From contig CAWBFD010000004.1 of NCBI GenBank assembly GCA_963788115.1, forward strand, positions 868,001 to 932,000: DNA of 64,000 nucleotides, in the 5' to 3' direction. Shown piece by piece: positions 30,732 to 39,443 of this stretch (positions are counted from its first letter, which is position 1; the number at the start of each line of letters is the position of its first letter). Made by a program: the position numbers and the translations under genes. The notes beneath the pieces were generated by a model. It was not told the DNA's origin. It worked only from the letters and a program-made list of their open reading frames with translations, and made no database searches. This stretch comes from CAWBFD01 sp963788115 (GTDB taxonomy: Bacteria; Actinomycetota; Thermoleophilia; Solirubrobacterales; 70-9).

Positions 30732-32159
30732 CTACCGCTCGCGGACGATCATCCGCAGGCCGCCCTTCGGGCTCAGCGTCGGCATCTGCTGGATCGTGAC
30801 CGGGCGTCCGGGCTCGAGCTCGAGCCGGTAGCGCTGGAGCACGAGCGAGGCGACCAGCTTCACCTCGGTCTGTCCGAAGCGCTTGCCGATGCAGATGCGC
30901 GAGCCGCCGCCGAAGGGGACGTAGGCGCCGCGCGGCAGTGCCGCCTTGCGCTCGCGGGTGAAGCGCTCGGGGATGAACGCGTCCGGGTGCGGGAAGACCT
31001 CGGGGAGGCGGTGGCTGGCCCAGGAGCTGTAGGAGACGTAGGCGCTGGCGGGTACCCGATGGCCGGCGAACTCGAACTCGCGCATGGCCCGCCGCGGCCC
31101 GATCCACGCCGGCGGGTAGAGCCGGAGCGTCTCGTCGAGGACCATCTCCAGGTAGGGCAGCTCACGCTCGAGCTGCGCGGGCGAGGGAGGGGCGCCCGCC
31201 AGCACCCGATCCTGCTCGGCTTGGAGGGCGGCAAGCGATCTCGGGTTGCGCGCCAGCTCGTAGAGCAAGAACGTCGTCGTCGACGTGGCGGTGTCGTGGC
31301 CGGCGAACATCAGGGTCATAACCTGGTCGCGGACCTCCTCGTCGGCCAGGCCCTCGCCACGCTCGTCGCGGGCCCCGAGCAGCAGGCTGAGGATGTCGCG
31401 CCGCTCGGGGTCCGGGCGAGCCCGGCGCTCTGCGATCTCGCCGTAGACGATCTCGTCGAGGATGCCTTTGGCTCGGTTCATCCGGCGCCAGGGCGATCCG
31501 GGGCCGCGAAGCAGGCGCATGTGGAAGTCCGTCCCGTAGAAGGACAGCGCGCGCTCGAAGTGCCCCGCGGCTGCTGCGCCCTTGCCGCGATCGTCGGGAT
31601 CGAGGCCGAGCAAGGCCCGCATCGCGATCCGCATCGCCAGGTTGCGCGCCCAGTGGTAGACGTCGATGACCTCGCCGGGCCGCCAGCCCGCGAGGCCGGC
31701 CTGGGCCTCTGCCGTCATCGTCTCCACCGCCGCCACGATCTGCTCGCGGTGGAAGGCCGGCATCATGATCTGGCGCGCGCGATCGTGGTAAGCGCCGTCG
31801 ATCGTCAGGAGGCCGTCCCCGAGGAGCGGGATCAGGTCGCCGAAGCTGCCCTCGCGCCAGTGGAAGACCTCCGGGTGGGAGACCGTGATGTAGTGATTGG
31901 CCTCCGGCCCGAGCATGAACACCGTGGGGACATGGAGGATCCGGACACTGAAGATCGGTCCGTGTTGCTCGTACAGCGACAGCAGGAGTGGCAGCGGGTC
32001 GTGCGCCATCTGACGGGTGCGCGCGAGGTTGAAGTCGCTCGGCCCGGGCGGATAGCCGCCCCGAGCCCGGCGCTCGGTGACGAAGTCGTCCACCAGCCGC
32101 CGGATCGGGTTCGCCGAGAGCCGCTCCGGCCTGGGCGCAACCGGGACCGGGGTGCTCAT
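30732..32159 (-). CDS. Cytochrome P450
   Basis: A 475-residue P450 (from the ATG at 32159; an in-frame ATG at 32201 is possible). The I-helix oxygen motif is LMFAGHDTATSTTT, the K-helix ExxR is ETLRLYPPAW, the PERF-type motif is FIPERFTRER, and the haem loop FGGGSRICIGKRF places the thiolate Cys at residue 423. The long B-C region, PPAWIGPRR and length resemble CYP102/CYP4-like fatty acid or terpene hydroxylases more than short actinobacterial class I P450s. No ferredoxin or reductase domain is attached. It is divergent from an SDR and a flavin monooxygenase, which suggests a shared oxidative pathway. Confidence 0.93.
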   Translation of the reverse strand: MSTPVPVAPRPERLSANPIRRLVDDFVTERRARGGYPPGPSDFNLARTRQMAHDPLPLLLSLYEQHGPIFSVRILHVPTVFMLGPEANHYITVSHPEVFHWREGSFGDLIPLLGDGLLTIDGAYHDRARQIMMPAFHREQIVAAVETMTAEAQAGLAGWRPGEVIDVYHWARNLAMRIAMRALLGLDPDDRGKGAAAAGHFERALSFYGTDFHMRLLRGPGSPWRRMNRAKGILDEIVYGEIAERRARPDPERRDILSLLLGARDERGEGLADEEVRDQVMTLMFAGHDTATSTTTFLLYELARNPRSLAALQAEQDRVLAGAPPSPAQLERELPYLEMVLDETLRLYPPAWIGPRRAMREFEFAGHRVPASAYVSYSSWASHRLPEVFPHPDAFIPERFTRERKAALPRGAYVPFGGGSRICIGKRFGQTEVKLVASLVLQRYRLELEPGRPVTIQQMPTLSPKGGLRMIVRER

Positions 32160-32272
32160 CGCGCCGTCTTCCGCTGCGAGCCGTTCACTGTCGATGAGCA
32201 TATGCGTCCCACGCCGGCCCCCTCGCCCCAATATTCTCCCCGTCGAGGTTTCCACGCACGAACGAGGGGAGC

Positions 32273-33238
32273 ATGAGGATGAGCAAGGAACCGAGGCCGC
32301 TCGCGGGCAAGGTCGTCGCGATCACGGGTGGCGCCCGCGGAATCGGGCGCGCCACCGCCGAGGCGCTTCAGCGCAAGGGGGCGAGGATCGCGATCGGGGA
32401 CGTCGACGGCGAGGGCGCGCGCCGCACCGCCGGCGAGCTGGGGAACGGGGTGCTCGGGTTCGACCTCGACGTCACCGAGCGGGACTCGTTCACGGCGTTC
32501 ATCGACTCCGTCGAGGAGGCGCACGGGCCGCTTGACGTACTCGTGAACAACGCGGGGGTGATGCCGGCCGGTCCGTTCCTGGAGGAGAGCGACGAGACGG
32601 CGTTCCGCCAGGTGGACATCAACGTCCACGGGGTGATCCTCGGGATGAAGATCGCGCTGCCGCGGATGCTCGAGCGGGGTAGCGGCCACATCGTCAACCT
32701 CGCCTCGATGGCGGGCAAGGGCGGCTTCCCGGGGATTGCCACCTACTGCGCGACCAAGCACGCGGTCGTCGGCGTGACCGAGGCCGTCCGGGCTGAGGTT
32801 GGCGACCAGGGAATCGACTTCACCATGGTGATGCCCTCGTTCGTCAACACCGAGCTGATCTCCGGGGCGTCACGCCCACGCGGTGTGAAGATCCCCGAGC
32901 CGGAGGAGGTCGCGGGCGCCATCGTGGACGCGCTCGAGTACGGGAACGTCGACGTCTTCATGCCGAAGTCGCTCGGGCCGCTGAACCGCATCTCTCACCT
33001 CCTGCCGCGTGCCGGCCGGGAGTGGATGGGGCGCGCGTTCAAGGCCGACCGAATCCTGACCGAGATCGACTGGGACCGCCGCGCAGCGTACGAGCGGCGC
33101 GTCGCCCGCAGCGAGCGGTCGCGCGCCGCCGAGCCGGCCGAGGCCATCACCGAGGCGGACGCACCCGCTGCCGCCGAGCCGGCCCCGGAGGATGAGGCCG
33201 CCGCCGAGGAGGCCGCCGAGCCGGCCGCCCGCGCGTAG
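32273..33238 (+). CDS. Short-chain dehydrogenase/reductase
   Basis: A 321-residue classical SDR. Cofactor motif TGGARGIG is at 18-25, NNAG at 92-95, and the catalytic triad is Ser145 (NLASMAGKGG), Tyr158 and Lys162 (YCATK). The core ends near residue 265; the last 45 residues are an Ala/Glu/Pro-rich acidic tail, probably disordered. It oxidises or reduces an alcohol/ketone, likely linked to the P450 and Baeyer-Villiger-type enzymes on either side. The flavin monooxygenase starts 24 bases later. Confidence 0.92.
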   Translation: MRMSKEPRPLAGKVVAITGGARGIGRATAEALQRKGARIAIGDVDGEGARRTAGELGNGVLGFDLDVTERDSFTAFIDSVEEAHGPLDVLVNNAGVMPAGPFLEESDETAFRQVDINVHGVILGMKIALPRMLERGSGHIVNLASMAGKGGFPGIATYCATKHAVVGVTEAVRAEVGDQGIDFTMVMPSFVNTELISGASRPRGVKIPEPEEVAGAIVDALEYGNVDVFMPKSLGPLNRISHLLPRAGREWMGRAFKADRILTEIDWDRRAAYERRVARSERSRAAEPAEAITEADAPAAAEPAPEDEAAAEEAAEPAARA

Positions 33239-33262
33239 CTCGCTGCCAACCCACTCGGGCCG

Positions 33263-34723
33263 ATGTCCACGCAGAGGGTCGCCATCGTCGGCGGCGGCTT
33301 CAGCGGGATCGGCATGGGGATCGCGCTTCGGCGAGCTGGAATCGACTCGTTCACGATCCTCGAGCGGGCCGACCAAGTCGGCGGCGTCTGGCGCGACAAC
33401 ACCTATCCCGGCGCCGCCTGCGACGTGCCCTCGCACCTGTACTCGTACTCGTTCGAGCCCAGCCACCTGTGGTCGCGGCGATTCTCGCCGCAGCCGGAGA
33501 TCCTTGGCTACCTCGAGCGTTGCGTGGAGAAGTATGGGCTGGTCGAGCACCTGCGGCTGGGAGAGGCGGTCGCCGTCGCCGACTTCGACGAGCGCCGGGG
33601 GCGGTGGACGCTTCGGACCGCCGACGGCGAGACGCTCGAGGCTGAGGCGCTGGTCGCGGCCTGCGGCCAGCTCAGCCGGCCGGTCCACCCGCCGCTCCCG
33701 GGGCTCGAGCGGTTCGAGCGGCCGTGGTTTCACTCGGCCTACTGGGACCACGACCTCGACCTCCGTGGCAAGCGTGTGGCGGTGATCGGCACCGGCGCGA
33801 GCGCGATCCAGTTCGTGCCTCGGATCGCGCCGCGGGTGGAGCGCCTGCACCTGTTCCAGCGCTCGGCGCCGTACGTGATCCCGAAGCCCGATCGGCCCTA
33901 TCACGGCTGGCAGCGGCGTCTGTGGCGGCGGTTCCCGCAGTTACAGGCGATCAGCCGGTTCTACGTGTGGGGGCTGCTGGAGGTCTTCATCGCGGGCTTC
34001 ACCCGTACGCCGAGGGTGATGTCGATCGCCCGCCGCGGATTCGAGCGCCAACTGCGGGACCAGATCCCCGATCCCGAGCTGCGCCGGGCGCTCACGCCCG
34101 ATTACGACATGGGCTGCAAGCGGATTCTGGTTTCGAGCGAGTACTACGAGGCGCTCGCGCGGCCCAACGTCGAGGTCGTCACCGACCCGATTCGCGAGGT
34201 TCGACCGACGGGGATCATCGACGCAAGTGAAGTGGAGCGTGAGGTCGACGCGATCATCTTCGCCACCGGGTTCGCCGCGAACGACTTCCTCGCCCCGATG
34301 GAGGTGCGTGGACTCGGCGGGCGCGAGCTCAACCAGGCCTGGCGCGGCGGCGCCGAGGCCTACCTCGGGATCTGCGTCTCGGGGTTCCCGAACATGTTCA
34401 TCCTCTACGGGCCGAACACGAACCTCGGCGCCGGCTCGATCATCTACATGCTCGAGCAACAGATCGCGTACGCGGTCGCAGCCTTGCGCGCACTGGGCGG
34501 ATCGGGGGCCGCATACCTCGACCTGCGCGAGGACGTCCAGCGCCGCTTCAACCGTGAGCTCCGGCGGCGGCTCGACTCGACCGTGTGGCAGTCGGGGTGT
34601 ACGAGCTGGTACGTGAACGAGGCCGGCCGCAACGTCAACAACTGGCCCGGGTTCATGAGCGAGTACCGGCGCCGCACCGCCCGCCTCGACCTCGAGGACT
34701 ACCGGGTGGTTCCGGCCGCCTGA
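33263..34723 (+). CDS. Flavin-containing (Baeyer-Villiger-type) monooxygenase
   Basis: A 486-residue two-dinucleotide-domain flavoprotein. The FAD-binding GxGxxG is VAIVGGGFSGIGMG near the N-terminus, and the NADPH-binding Rossmann motif is VAVIGTGASAIQ. Between them FERPWFHSAYWDH occupies the place of the BVMO fingerprint FxGxxxHxxxW(D/P), with Arg instead of Gly at position 3. The later DAIIFATGF motif is typical of the family. It should insert oxygen into ketones or hydroxylate N/S-substrates. It is in line with the SDR gene and near the P450, an alcohol-to-ketone-to-ester sequence by inference. Confidence 0.92.
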   Translation: MSTQRVAIVGGGFSGIGMGIALRRAGIDSFTILERADQVGGVWRDNTYPGAACDVPSHLYSYSFEPSHLWSRRFSPQPEILGYLERCVEKYGLVEHLRLGEAVAVADFDERRGRWTLRTADGETLEAEALVAACGQLSRPVHPPLPGLERFERPWFHSAYWDHDLDLRGKRVAVIGTGASAIQFVPRIAPRVERLHLFQRSAPYVIPKPDRPYHGWQRRLWRRFPQLQAISRFYVWGLLEVFIAGFTRTPRVMSIARRGFERQLRDQIPDPELRRALTPDYDMGCKRILVSSEYYEALARPNVEVVTDPIREVRPTGIIDASEVEREVDAIIFATGFAANDFLAPMEVRGLGGRELNQAWRGGAEAYLGICVSGFPNMFILYGPNTNLGAGSIIYMLEQQIAYAVAALRALGGSGAAYLDLREDVQRRFNRELRRRLDSTVWQSGCTSWYVNEAGRNVNNWPGFMSEYRRRTARLDLEDYRVVPAA

Positions 34724-34834
34724 GCCCCGGACGATTCGCGGAATCCTCCGAGGCTCGGACATTTTTGTTGCGCTTTCATAAAGGTTTTCGCCTAGCTCTT
34801 GACAAATAGGCCGCCGCCGGTGAGGCTGCGCGCC

Positions 34835-36043
34835 GTGGCTCCGAGGACCGGCTCACTGAGCTCGCTGCGAGAGGGGAACCGGCAGCTTGTGATCGACGCA
34901 CTCCGAGAGGGGGGGCTGTTGAGCCGCGCCGAGCTTGCGAGGAGCACGGGCCTCTCGCGGTCCACCGTGTCGACGATTGTCGCCGAGCTGCTCGACACAG
35001 GCCTCGCGCGCGAGCGGGACGGGACCGACGCGGGGACGCGCGAGACCCACGCCGGCCGCCCGCCGGTGATGGTTTCGCTATCGAGCTCGGCCGGGGTCGC
35101 GCTGGGGGTCGACTTCGGCCACCGCCACCTGAGGGTCGGGGTCGCCGATCTCTCCCATACGGTGCTCGCGGAGACCTGGCGGGAGCTGGACGTGGACCAC
35201 TCGGCCGAGCAGGGCCTCGACGCGGCGGCAGCCTTCGTCGAGGCGGTCCTGGCCTCGGCGGAGGTCGAGCGCGCCGACGTGATCGGCGTCGCCATGGGCC
35301 TGCCCGCCCCGATCGACCGGAGGACCGGAGCGGTCCAATCGTCGGCGATCCTCCCGGGATGGGTGGGCGTCGATGCCGCGGCCGAGGCCGGCCTGCGGCT
35401 GGGCATGCCGGTCCATGTCGAGAACGACGCCAATCTGGGCGCGCTCGCCGAACTGGCGTGGGGCGCCGGCCAGGGGCGCTCCGAGGTCGCGTACGTCAAG
35501 GTCGCGACCGGAGTTGGCGCCGGATTGATCTCCGGAGGGAGGATCCACCACGGCATCGATGGCACGGCGGGCGAGATCGGCCATACCGTGCTCGTCGAGG
35601 GCGGGCCCGTGTGCCGCTGCGGCAACCGCGGTTGCCTGGAGACGGTTGCCTCCGCGCGCGCGATCGCCGATCTGCTGAGCCAGAGCCGGGGCGAGGAGAT
35701 CTCACCCCGCCGCTTGCTCGAGCTGTCGGCCGCCGGGGATCCGGCCGCCCAGCGCCTGATCGGCGACGCCGGCAGGGCGATCGGGGTGGCGATCGCGAAC
35801 CTGTGCAACCTGCTTAACCCCGAGTGCGTGATCATCGGCGGCGATCTCAGCGGGGCCGACGACGTGCTGCTCGCGCCGATGCGCGATTCGGTCGCACGCC
35901 ACGCGATCCCCAGCGCCGTTGAGCGGCTGGAGATCGTGCCCGGCGTGCTCGGCGAACGGGCCGAGATGCTGGGCGCGCTCGCCGTGGTCATGCACGAGTC
36001 CGATCGGTTCTTCGCTTCGGGGCTGGCGGTGGAGGCCGCCTGA
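34835..36043 (+). CDS. ROK-family transcriptional regulator (XylR/NagC-like)
   Basis: A 402-residue repressor. An N-terminal winged helix (SLREGNRQLVIDALREGGLLSRAELARSTGLSRSTVSTIVAELL) precedes a sugar-kinase-like ROK domain: ATP/sugar loop GVDFGHRHLRVGVAD, VENDANLGALAE, and the zinc site His250, Cys260, Cys262, Cys267 in GHTVLVEGGPVCRCGNRGCLE. I prefer the GTG at 34835 with GGTGAGG upstream; GTG at 34820 and TTG at 34799 are in frame. It heads a sugar ABC transporter operon and most likely controls it, binding a sugar as inducer. An AT-rich tract at 34761-34792 upstream may hold the operator. Confidence 0.9.
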   Translation: MAPRTGSLSSLREGNRQLVIDALREGGLLSRAELARSTGLSRSTVSTIVAELLDTGLARERDGTDAGTRETHAGRPPVMVSLSSSAGVALGVDFGHRHLRVGVADLSHTVLAETWRELDVDHSAEQGLDAAAAFVEAVLASAEVERADVIGVAMGLPAPIDRRTGAVQSSAILPGWVGVDAAAEAGLRLGMPVHVENDANLGALAELAWGAGQGRSEVAYVKVATGVGAGLISGGRIHHGIDGTAGEIGHTVLVEGGPVCRCGNRGCLETVASARAIADLLSQSRGEEISPRRLLELSAAGDPAAQRLIGDAGRAIGVAIANLCNLLNPECVIIGGDLSGADDVLLAPMRDSVARHAIPSAVERLEIVPGVLGERAEMLGALAVVMHESDRFFASGLAVEAA

Positions 36044-36097
36044 CTGATTTAGACGACGAGGAAGAAGAAGGAAATGTCACACACGAGGAGGTATCTG

Positions 36098-36139
36098 ATG
36101 AGTGCCGGAAACACGACTTCGACAGGAGGTTCTGGATGA
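36098..36139 (+). CDS. 13-residue leader peptide coupled to the sugar-binding protein gene
   Basis: The frame ATG…TGA encodes MSAGNTTSTGGSG. It has its own strong GAGGAGG ribosome binding site (36085-36091), and its TGA (36137-36139) overlaps the ATG of the binding-protein gene (36136-36138) by the ATGA rule. The second AGGAGG, serving the downstream gene, lies inside the leader frame. Translation of the leader would therefore set the re-initiation rate of the binding protein. The peptide is rich in Ser, Thr and Gly, without an obvious amino-acid run. Confidence 0.55.
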   Translation: MSAGNTTSTGGSG

Positions 36140-37248
36140 GTCCCATGCGATGGTCCTGGCGTGCGCTCCTACCGCTTGCGGTGCTGAGCGCGGCGCTGGG
36201 CCTTGCCGCCTGCGGCGGCGATGATGACGACGACGGCGGCGGGGGCGACGGGGGCGGCAAGATCGCCTTCCTGCTACCCGAGACGCAGACGACTAGGTAC
36301 GAGTCAGACGACCGGCCCAACTTCGAGGCGGAGGTCAAGAAGCTCTGTCCGGACTGCGAGATCCTCTACTTCAACGCCGACCAGGACGTGCCGACCCAGC
36401 AGCAGCAGGTCGAGACCGCGATCACCGAGGAGGCCGACGTAATGGTGCTCGATCCGGTCGACTCCGCCTCCGCGGGCGGGCTCGCCAACCAGGCCAAGAG
36501 CGCCGGGATCCCGGTGGTGAGCTACGACCGGCTGATCCTCAACGCCGACCTCGACTATTACGTGGCGTTCGACAGCGTGACGGTCGGCGAGCAGCAGGGC
36601 GAGTCGTTGTCCAAGAAGCTCGATGAAGAGGGCTCGCCGCAGGGCCCGATCGTGATGATCAACGGCGATCCCCAGGACAACAACGCCAAGCTCTTCAACC
36701 AGGGCGCGACGAGCGTCTTCGATAAGGAGGGGGTTGAGATCGCGAGGGAGTTCGACACCCCCGACTGGTTGGCGGAGAACGCGCAGCGCGAGATGGACCA
36801 GGCGATCACGGCGCTCGGCGAGGACGGGTTCGAGGCCGTCTACGCGGCCAATGACAACACCGCCGGCGGCGCGATCGCGGCCATGAAGGGGGCCGGCATC
36901 GATCCGGCGACGAAGCCGACCACCGGTCAGGACGCCGAACTCACGGGGATTCAGCGGATCATCGCGGGCGAGCAGTACATGACGGTCTACAAGCCGATCA
37001 AGACGCTCGCCGAGAACGCCGCCGCGATCGCGGTGCCGCTCGCCAATGGCGAGGAGGTGCCGCAGGACATGATCAATGCCGAGTACGACAACGGCACCGA
37101 GCAGGTACCGACCAACCAGATCGACACGATCCCGGTGTCGACCCCGAAGGAGATCGAGGACTCGGTGATCGCCGACGACTACTGGAGCGTCGACGAGATC
37201 TGCACGCAGCAGTACGCGCAGGCGTGCAAGCAGGCCGGCATCCAGTAG
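36136..37248 (+). CDS. XylF-like sugar-binding lipoprotein of an ABC importer
   Basis: A 370-residue periplasmic-binding-protein family 1/4 lipoprotein. The lipobox LAAC is at residues 23-26, followed by GGDDDDD and a Gly-rich linker. The two-lobed body carries IAFLLPETQTTRYESDDRPNFEAEVKKL, TAITEEADVMVLDPVD, VVSYDRLILNADLDYYVAFDSVTVGEQQGE and AVYAANDNTAGGAIAAMKGAGI, a close pattern to the xylose-binding protein XylF. It captures a pentose or similar sugar and hands it to the permease below. It is translationally coupled to a leader peptide and followed by a hairpin. Confidence 0.92.
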   Translation: MSPMRWSWRALLPLAVLSAALGLAACGGDDDDDGGGGDGGGKIAFLLPETQTTRYESDDRPNFEAEVKKLCPDCEILYFNADQDVPTQQQQVETAITEEADVMVLDPVDSASAGGLANQAKSAGIPVVSYDRLILNADLDYYVAFDSVTVGEQQGESLSKKLDEEGSPQGPIVMINGDPQDNNAKLFNQGATSVFDKEGVEIAREFDTPDWLAENAQREMDQAITALGEDGFEAVYAANDNTAGGAIAAMKGAGIDPATKPTTGQDAELTGIQRIIAGEQYMTVYKPIKTLAENAAAIAVPLANGEEVPQDMINAEYDNGTEQVPTNQIDTIPVSTPKEIEDSVIADDYWSVDEICTQQYAQACKQAGIQ

Positions 37249-37256
37249 GGCGAGTT

Positions 37257-37331
37257 AGACGAGTGAGCCCCAATCACCACACACGCGGATTGACGCGCCT
37301 CCGCGCGCACGGAGATTGGGATCACTCGTCT
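37257..37331 (+). terminator. Intercistronic hairpin between binding protein and ATPase genes
   Basis: AGACGAGTGA…CCCAATC (37257-37275) pairs with GATTGGG…CACTCGTCT (37314-37331) with only a small internal bulge; the loop is about 38 nt. Such hairpins after a binding-protein gene commonly protect its mRNA from 3' decay or partly terminate transcription, giving more binding protein than membrane components. Confidence 0.55.
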
Positions 37332-37362
37332 AGAGTGGCCCCGTGGTGCGAGGAGAGGTGAG

Positions 37363-38196
37363 ATGAGTGAAGCCGACCTACCGCTTGCGGCGAACGGTGG
37401 GTCGGCCGTCACGGAGCCTCTCCTCGCGCTCAAGGGGTTCAGCAAGCGCTTCGGCCCCGTCGAGGCGCTGACGGACGTCGACCTCGAGCTCCACGCCGGC
37501 GAGGTGGTCGGCCTCGTCGGCGACAACGGGGCCGGCAAGTCGACCTTGATCAAGGCGATCGCGGGCGTCCAGCCCCCCGACGAGGGCGAGGCGCAGTTCG
37601 AGGGCCGGCCCGTCAACCTGCAAACCCCCCAGGCGGCGACGGGGCTCGGGATCGCGACCGTCTACCAGGACCTCGCCCTGTGCGAGAACCTCGACGTGGT
37701 CGCGAACCTGTTCCTCGGGCAGGAGGAGACGGACACGGTCCCCGGGGTCAACGTCCTCGACGAGACCGCGATGGAGCAGCGCTCGCTGGAGCTGCTCGAT
37801 TCCCTGGGCGTGACCACGCTGCGGAGCGTCCGCACCGAGGTCGCCTCGCTCTCCGGTGGCCAGCGCCAAGCGGTCGCGATCGCTCGCTCGTTGCTCGGCG
37901 AGCCGAGAGTGATGCTCCTCGACGAGCCGACCGCGGCGCTCGGCATCGTGCAGACGAACGAGATCCTGAAGCTGGTCGAGCGCCTGCGCGAACGGGGGCT
38001 CGGCGTGGTCGTGATCAGCCACAACCTCGCCAACGTGTTCGAGGTCGCGGATCGGATCGTCGTCCTCCGGCTTGGCCGGGTGGCAGCGACCTTCGACGCC
38101 CGCGGTGTGAGCCGCGAGGAGGTCGTCGGGGCGATCACGGGCGCCGAGTTCGGGACGGACGAGGAGGCCAGGCCGACCGAGGAGGAGCCGCTGTGA
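37363..38196 (+). CDS. Sugar ABC transporter ATP-binding protein, single domain
   Basis: A 277-residue ATPase with Walker A GDNGAGKST (53-61), Q-loop YQDLALCENLDV, signature LSGGQRQAVAIARSL, Walker B VMLLDEPTAAL and the H-loop in VVISHNLANVFEVADRI. Sequence style is that of the sugar (CUT2) class. Most CUT2 systems use a fused double ATPase of about 500 residues (XylG, RbsA); this one is a single domain, as in FrcA-type systems, so it would act as a homodimer. Its TGA overlaps the permease GTG by four bases. Confidence 0.92.
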   Translation: MSEADLPLAANGGSAVTEPLLALKGFSKRFGPVEALTDVDLELHAGEVVGLVGDNGAGKSTLIKAIAGVQPPDEGEAQFEGRPVNLQTPQAATGLGIATVYQDLALCENLDVVANLFLGQEETDTVPGVNVLDETAMEQRSLELLDSLGVTTLRSVRTEVASLSGGQRQAVAIARSLLGEPRVMLLDEPTAALGIVQTNEILKLVERLRERGLGVVVISHNLANVFEVADRIVVLRLGRVAATFDARGVSREEVVGAITGAEFGTDEEARPTEEEPL

Positions 38197-39443
38197 GCAC
38201 GAGGGCAGAGACGCCCGCCGGCGTCGAGCCCGAGCGAAGCGAGTCCTCGCTTGGGGCGTTCCTCGGCCGGCTCGGCCGCGGCGAGCTCGGCTCGGTGCGG
38301 GTAATCGTCGCGATCGCGGTGATCTGGACGATCTTCCAGCTTTCCAACGACCGGTTTCTGAGCGCCATCAATCTCACCAACCTGACCCTCCAGATCGCCG
38401 CCGTGGCGACGATCTCGATCGGCGTCGTCCTCGTGCTCCTGCTGGGGGAGATCGACCTCTCGGTCGGCGCCGTGAGCGGCCTCGCCGCGGGGGTGATGGC
38501 GGTCCTGAGCGTCAAGGAGGGGTTCGACCCAGGGCTTGCGATCCTCGCCGGACTCGGCGCGGGTGCGTTGATCGGACTGATGATCGGGTTCTTCGTCACG
38601 GTGTTCGGAATCCCGTCGTTCGTCGTCACCCTCGCCGGATTGCTTGCATGGCAGGGTGCGCTTCTGCTCGTCCTCGGCGACACCGGGACCGTGCCCCTCC
38701 CGCCGAGCATCATCACCGACCTCACGGGTACCAGCGACGTCGCCCATGGCGGGGTTGATCTGCCGTCGTTCTTCGATCCGGTGGTCGGCTGGATTCTCGC
38801 CGTAGCCGTGGTCGCGATCTACGCGGCGACCGTTTTCCTTTCACGCACGCGGCGCCAGCGCGCCGGGCTCGAGGTACCACCGCTCGTTCAGGCTGCGATC
38901 GCGCCGCTGGTCGTCGCCGCCGGCACGTTCGCTGCCGTCGCGGTTCTCAACGCCGATCGCGGCGTCCCGCTCGCCCTCGTCATCGTCGTCGCGCTGATGG
39001 CGATCTTCTCGTTCATCACCGAGCGGACACGGTTCGGCAGGCACATCTTCGCCGTCGGCGGAAATGCCGAGGCGGCGCGGCGGGCCGGGATCCGGATCAA
39101 TCGCGTGCGCGTGGTCGTGTTCATGCTCGCCTCGACCCTCGCGGCATTCGGCGGCATCCTCGCAGCGTCGCGCCTGCTCGCGGTCAATCAGCAGTCGGGC
39201 AGTGGGGAGGTGCTGCTGTTCGCCATCGCGGGCCCGGTGATCGCCGGCACGAGCCTGTTCGGTGGCCGTGGCTTCGTCTGGTCGGCGTTCCTCGGCGCGA
39301 TCGTGATCGGCTCGATCTCGAACGGGATGGACCTGCTCGGCCTCGAGTCCGACATCAAGTTCATGATCACCGGCGCCGTCCTGCTCGCCGCGGTGACGAT
39401 CGATGCCGCGACCCGGCTGCGGCGCCAAGCCGGCACGGCTTGA
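38193..39443 (+). CDS. XylH-like sugar ABC transporter permease
   Basis: A 416-residue permease of the BPD_transp_2 (CUT2) family with ten or more helices. The stretch GVVLVLLLGEIDLSVGAVSGLAAGVMAVL is diagnostic of this family, and FGRHIFAVGGNAEAARRAGIRINRVRVVVFMLASTLAAFGG is the ATPase-contact region; LFGGRGFVWSAFLGAIVIGSISNGMDLLGL follows, as in XylH. I start it at the GTG at 38193, overlapping the ATPase stop. With the upstream genes it completes an importer for a sugar, probably a pentose. Confidence 0.92.
   Translation: MSTRAETPAGVEPERSESSLGAFLGRLGRGELGSVRVIVAIAVIWTIFQLSNDRFLSAINLTNLTLQIAAVATISIGVVLVLLLGEIDLSVGAVSGLAAGVMAVLSVKEGFDPGLAILAGLGAGALIGLMIGFFVTVFGIPSFVVTLAGLLAWQGALLLVLGDTGTVPLPPSIITDLTGTSDVAHGGVDLPSFFDPVVGWILAVAVVAIYAATVFLSRTRRQRAGLEVPPLVQAAIAPLVVAAGTFAAVAVLNADRGVPLALVIVVALMAIFSFITERTRFGRHIFAVGGNAEAARRAGIRINRVRVVVFMLASTLAAFGGILAASRLLAVNQQSGSGEVLLFAIAGPVIAGTSLFGGRGFVWSAFLGAIVIGSISNGMDLLGLESDIKFMITGAVLLAAVTIDAATRLRRQAGTA

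Noticed and set aside
34799..34804. TTGACA as a -35 promoter box or the TTG as the ROK regulator start
   Set aside because: No -10 hexamer at 16-18 bases, and residues encoded before the GTG at 34835 show no conservation; GTG with a better ribosome binding site is preferred.
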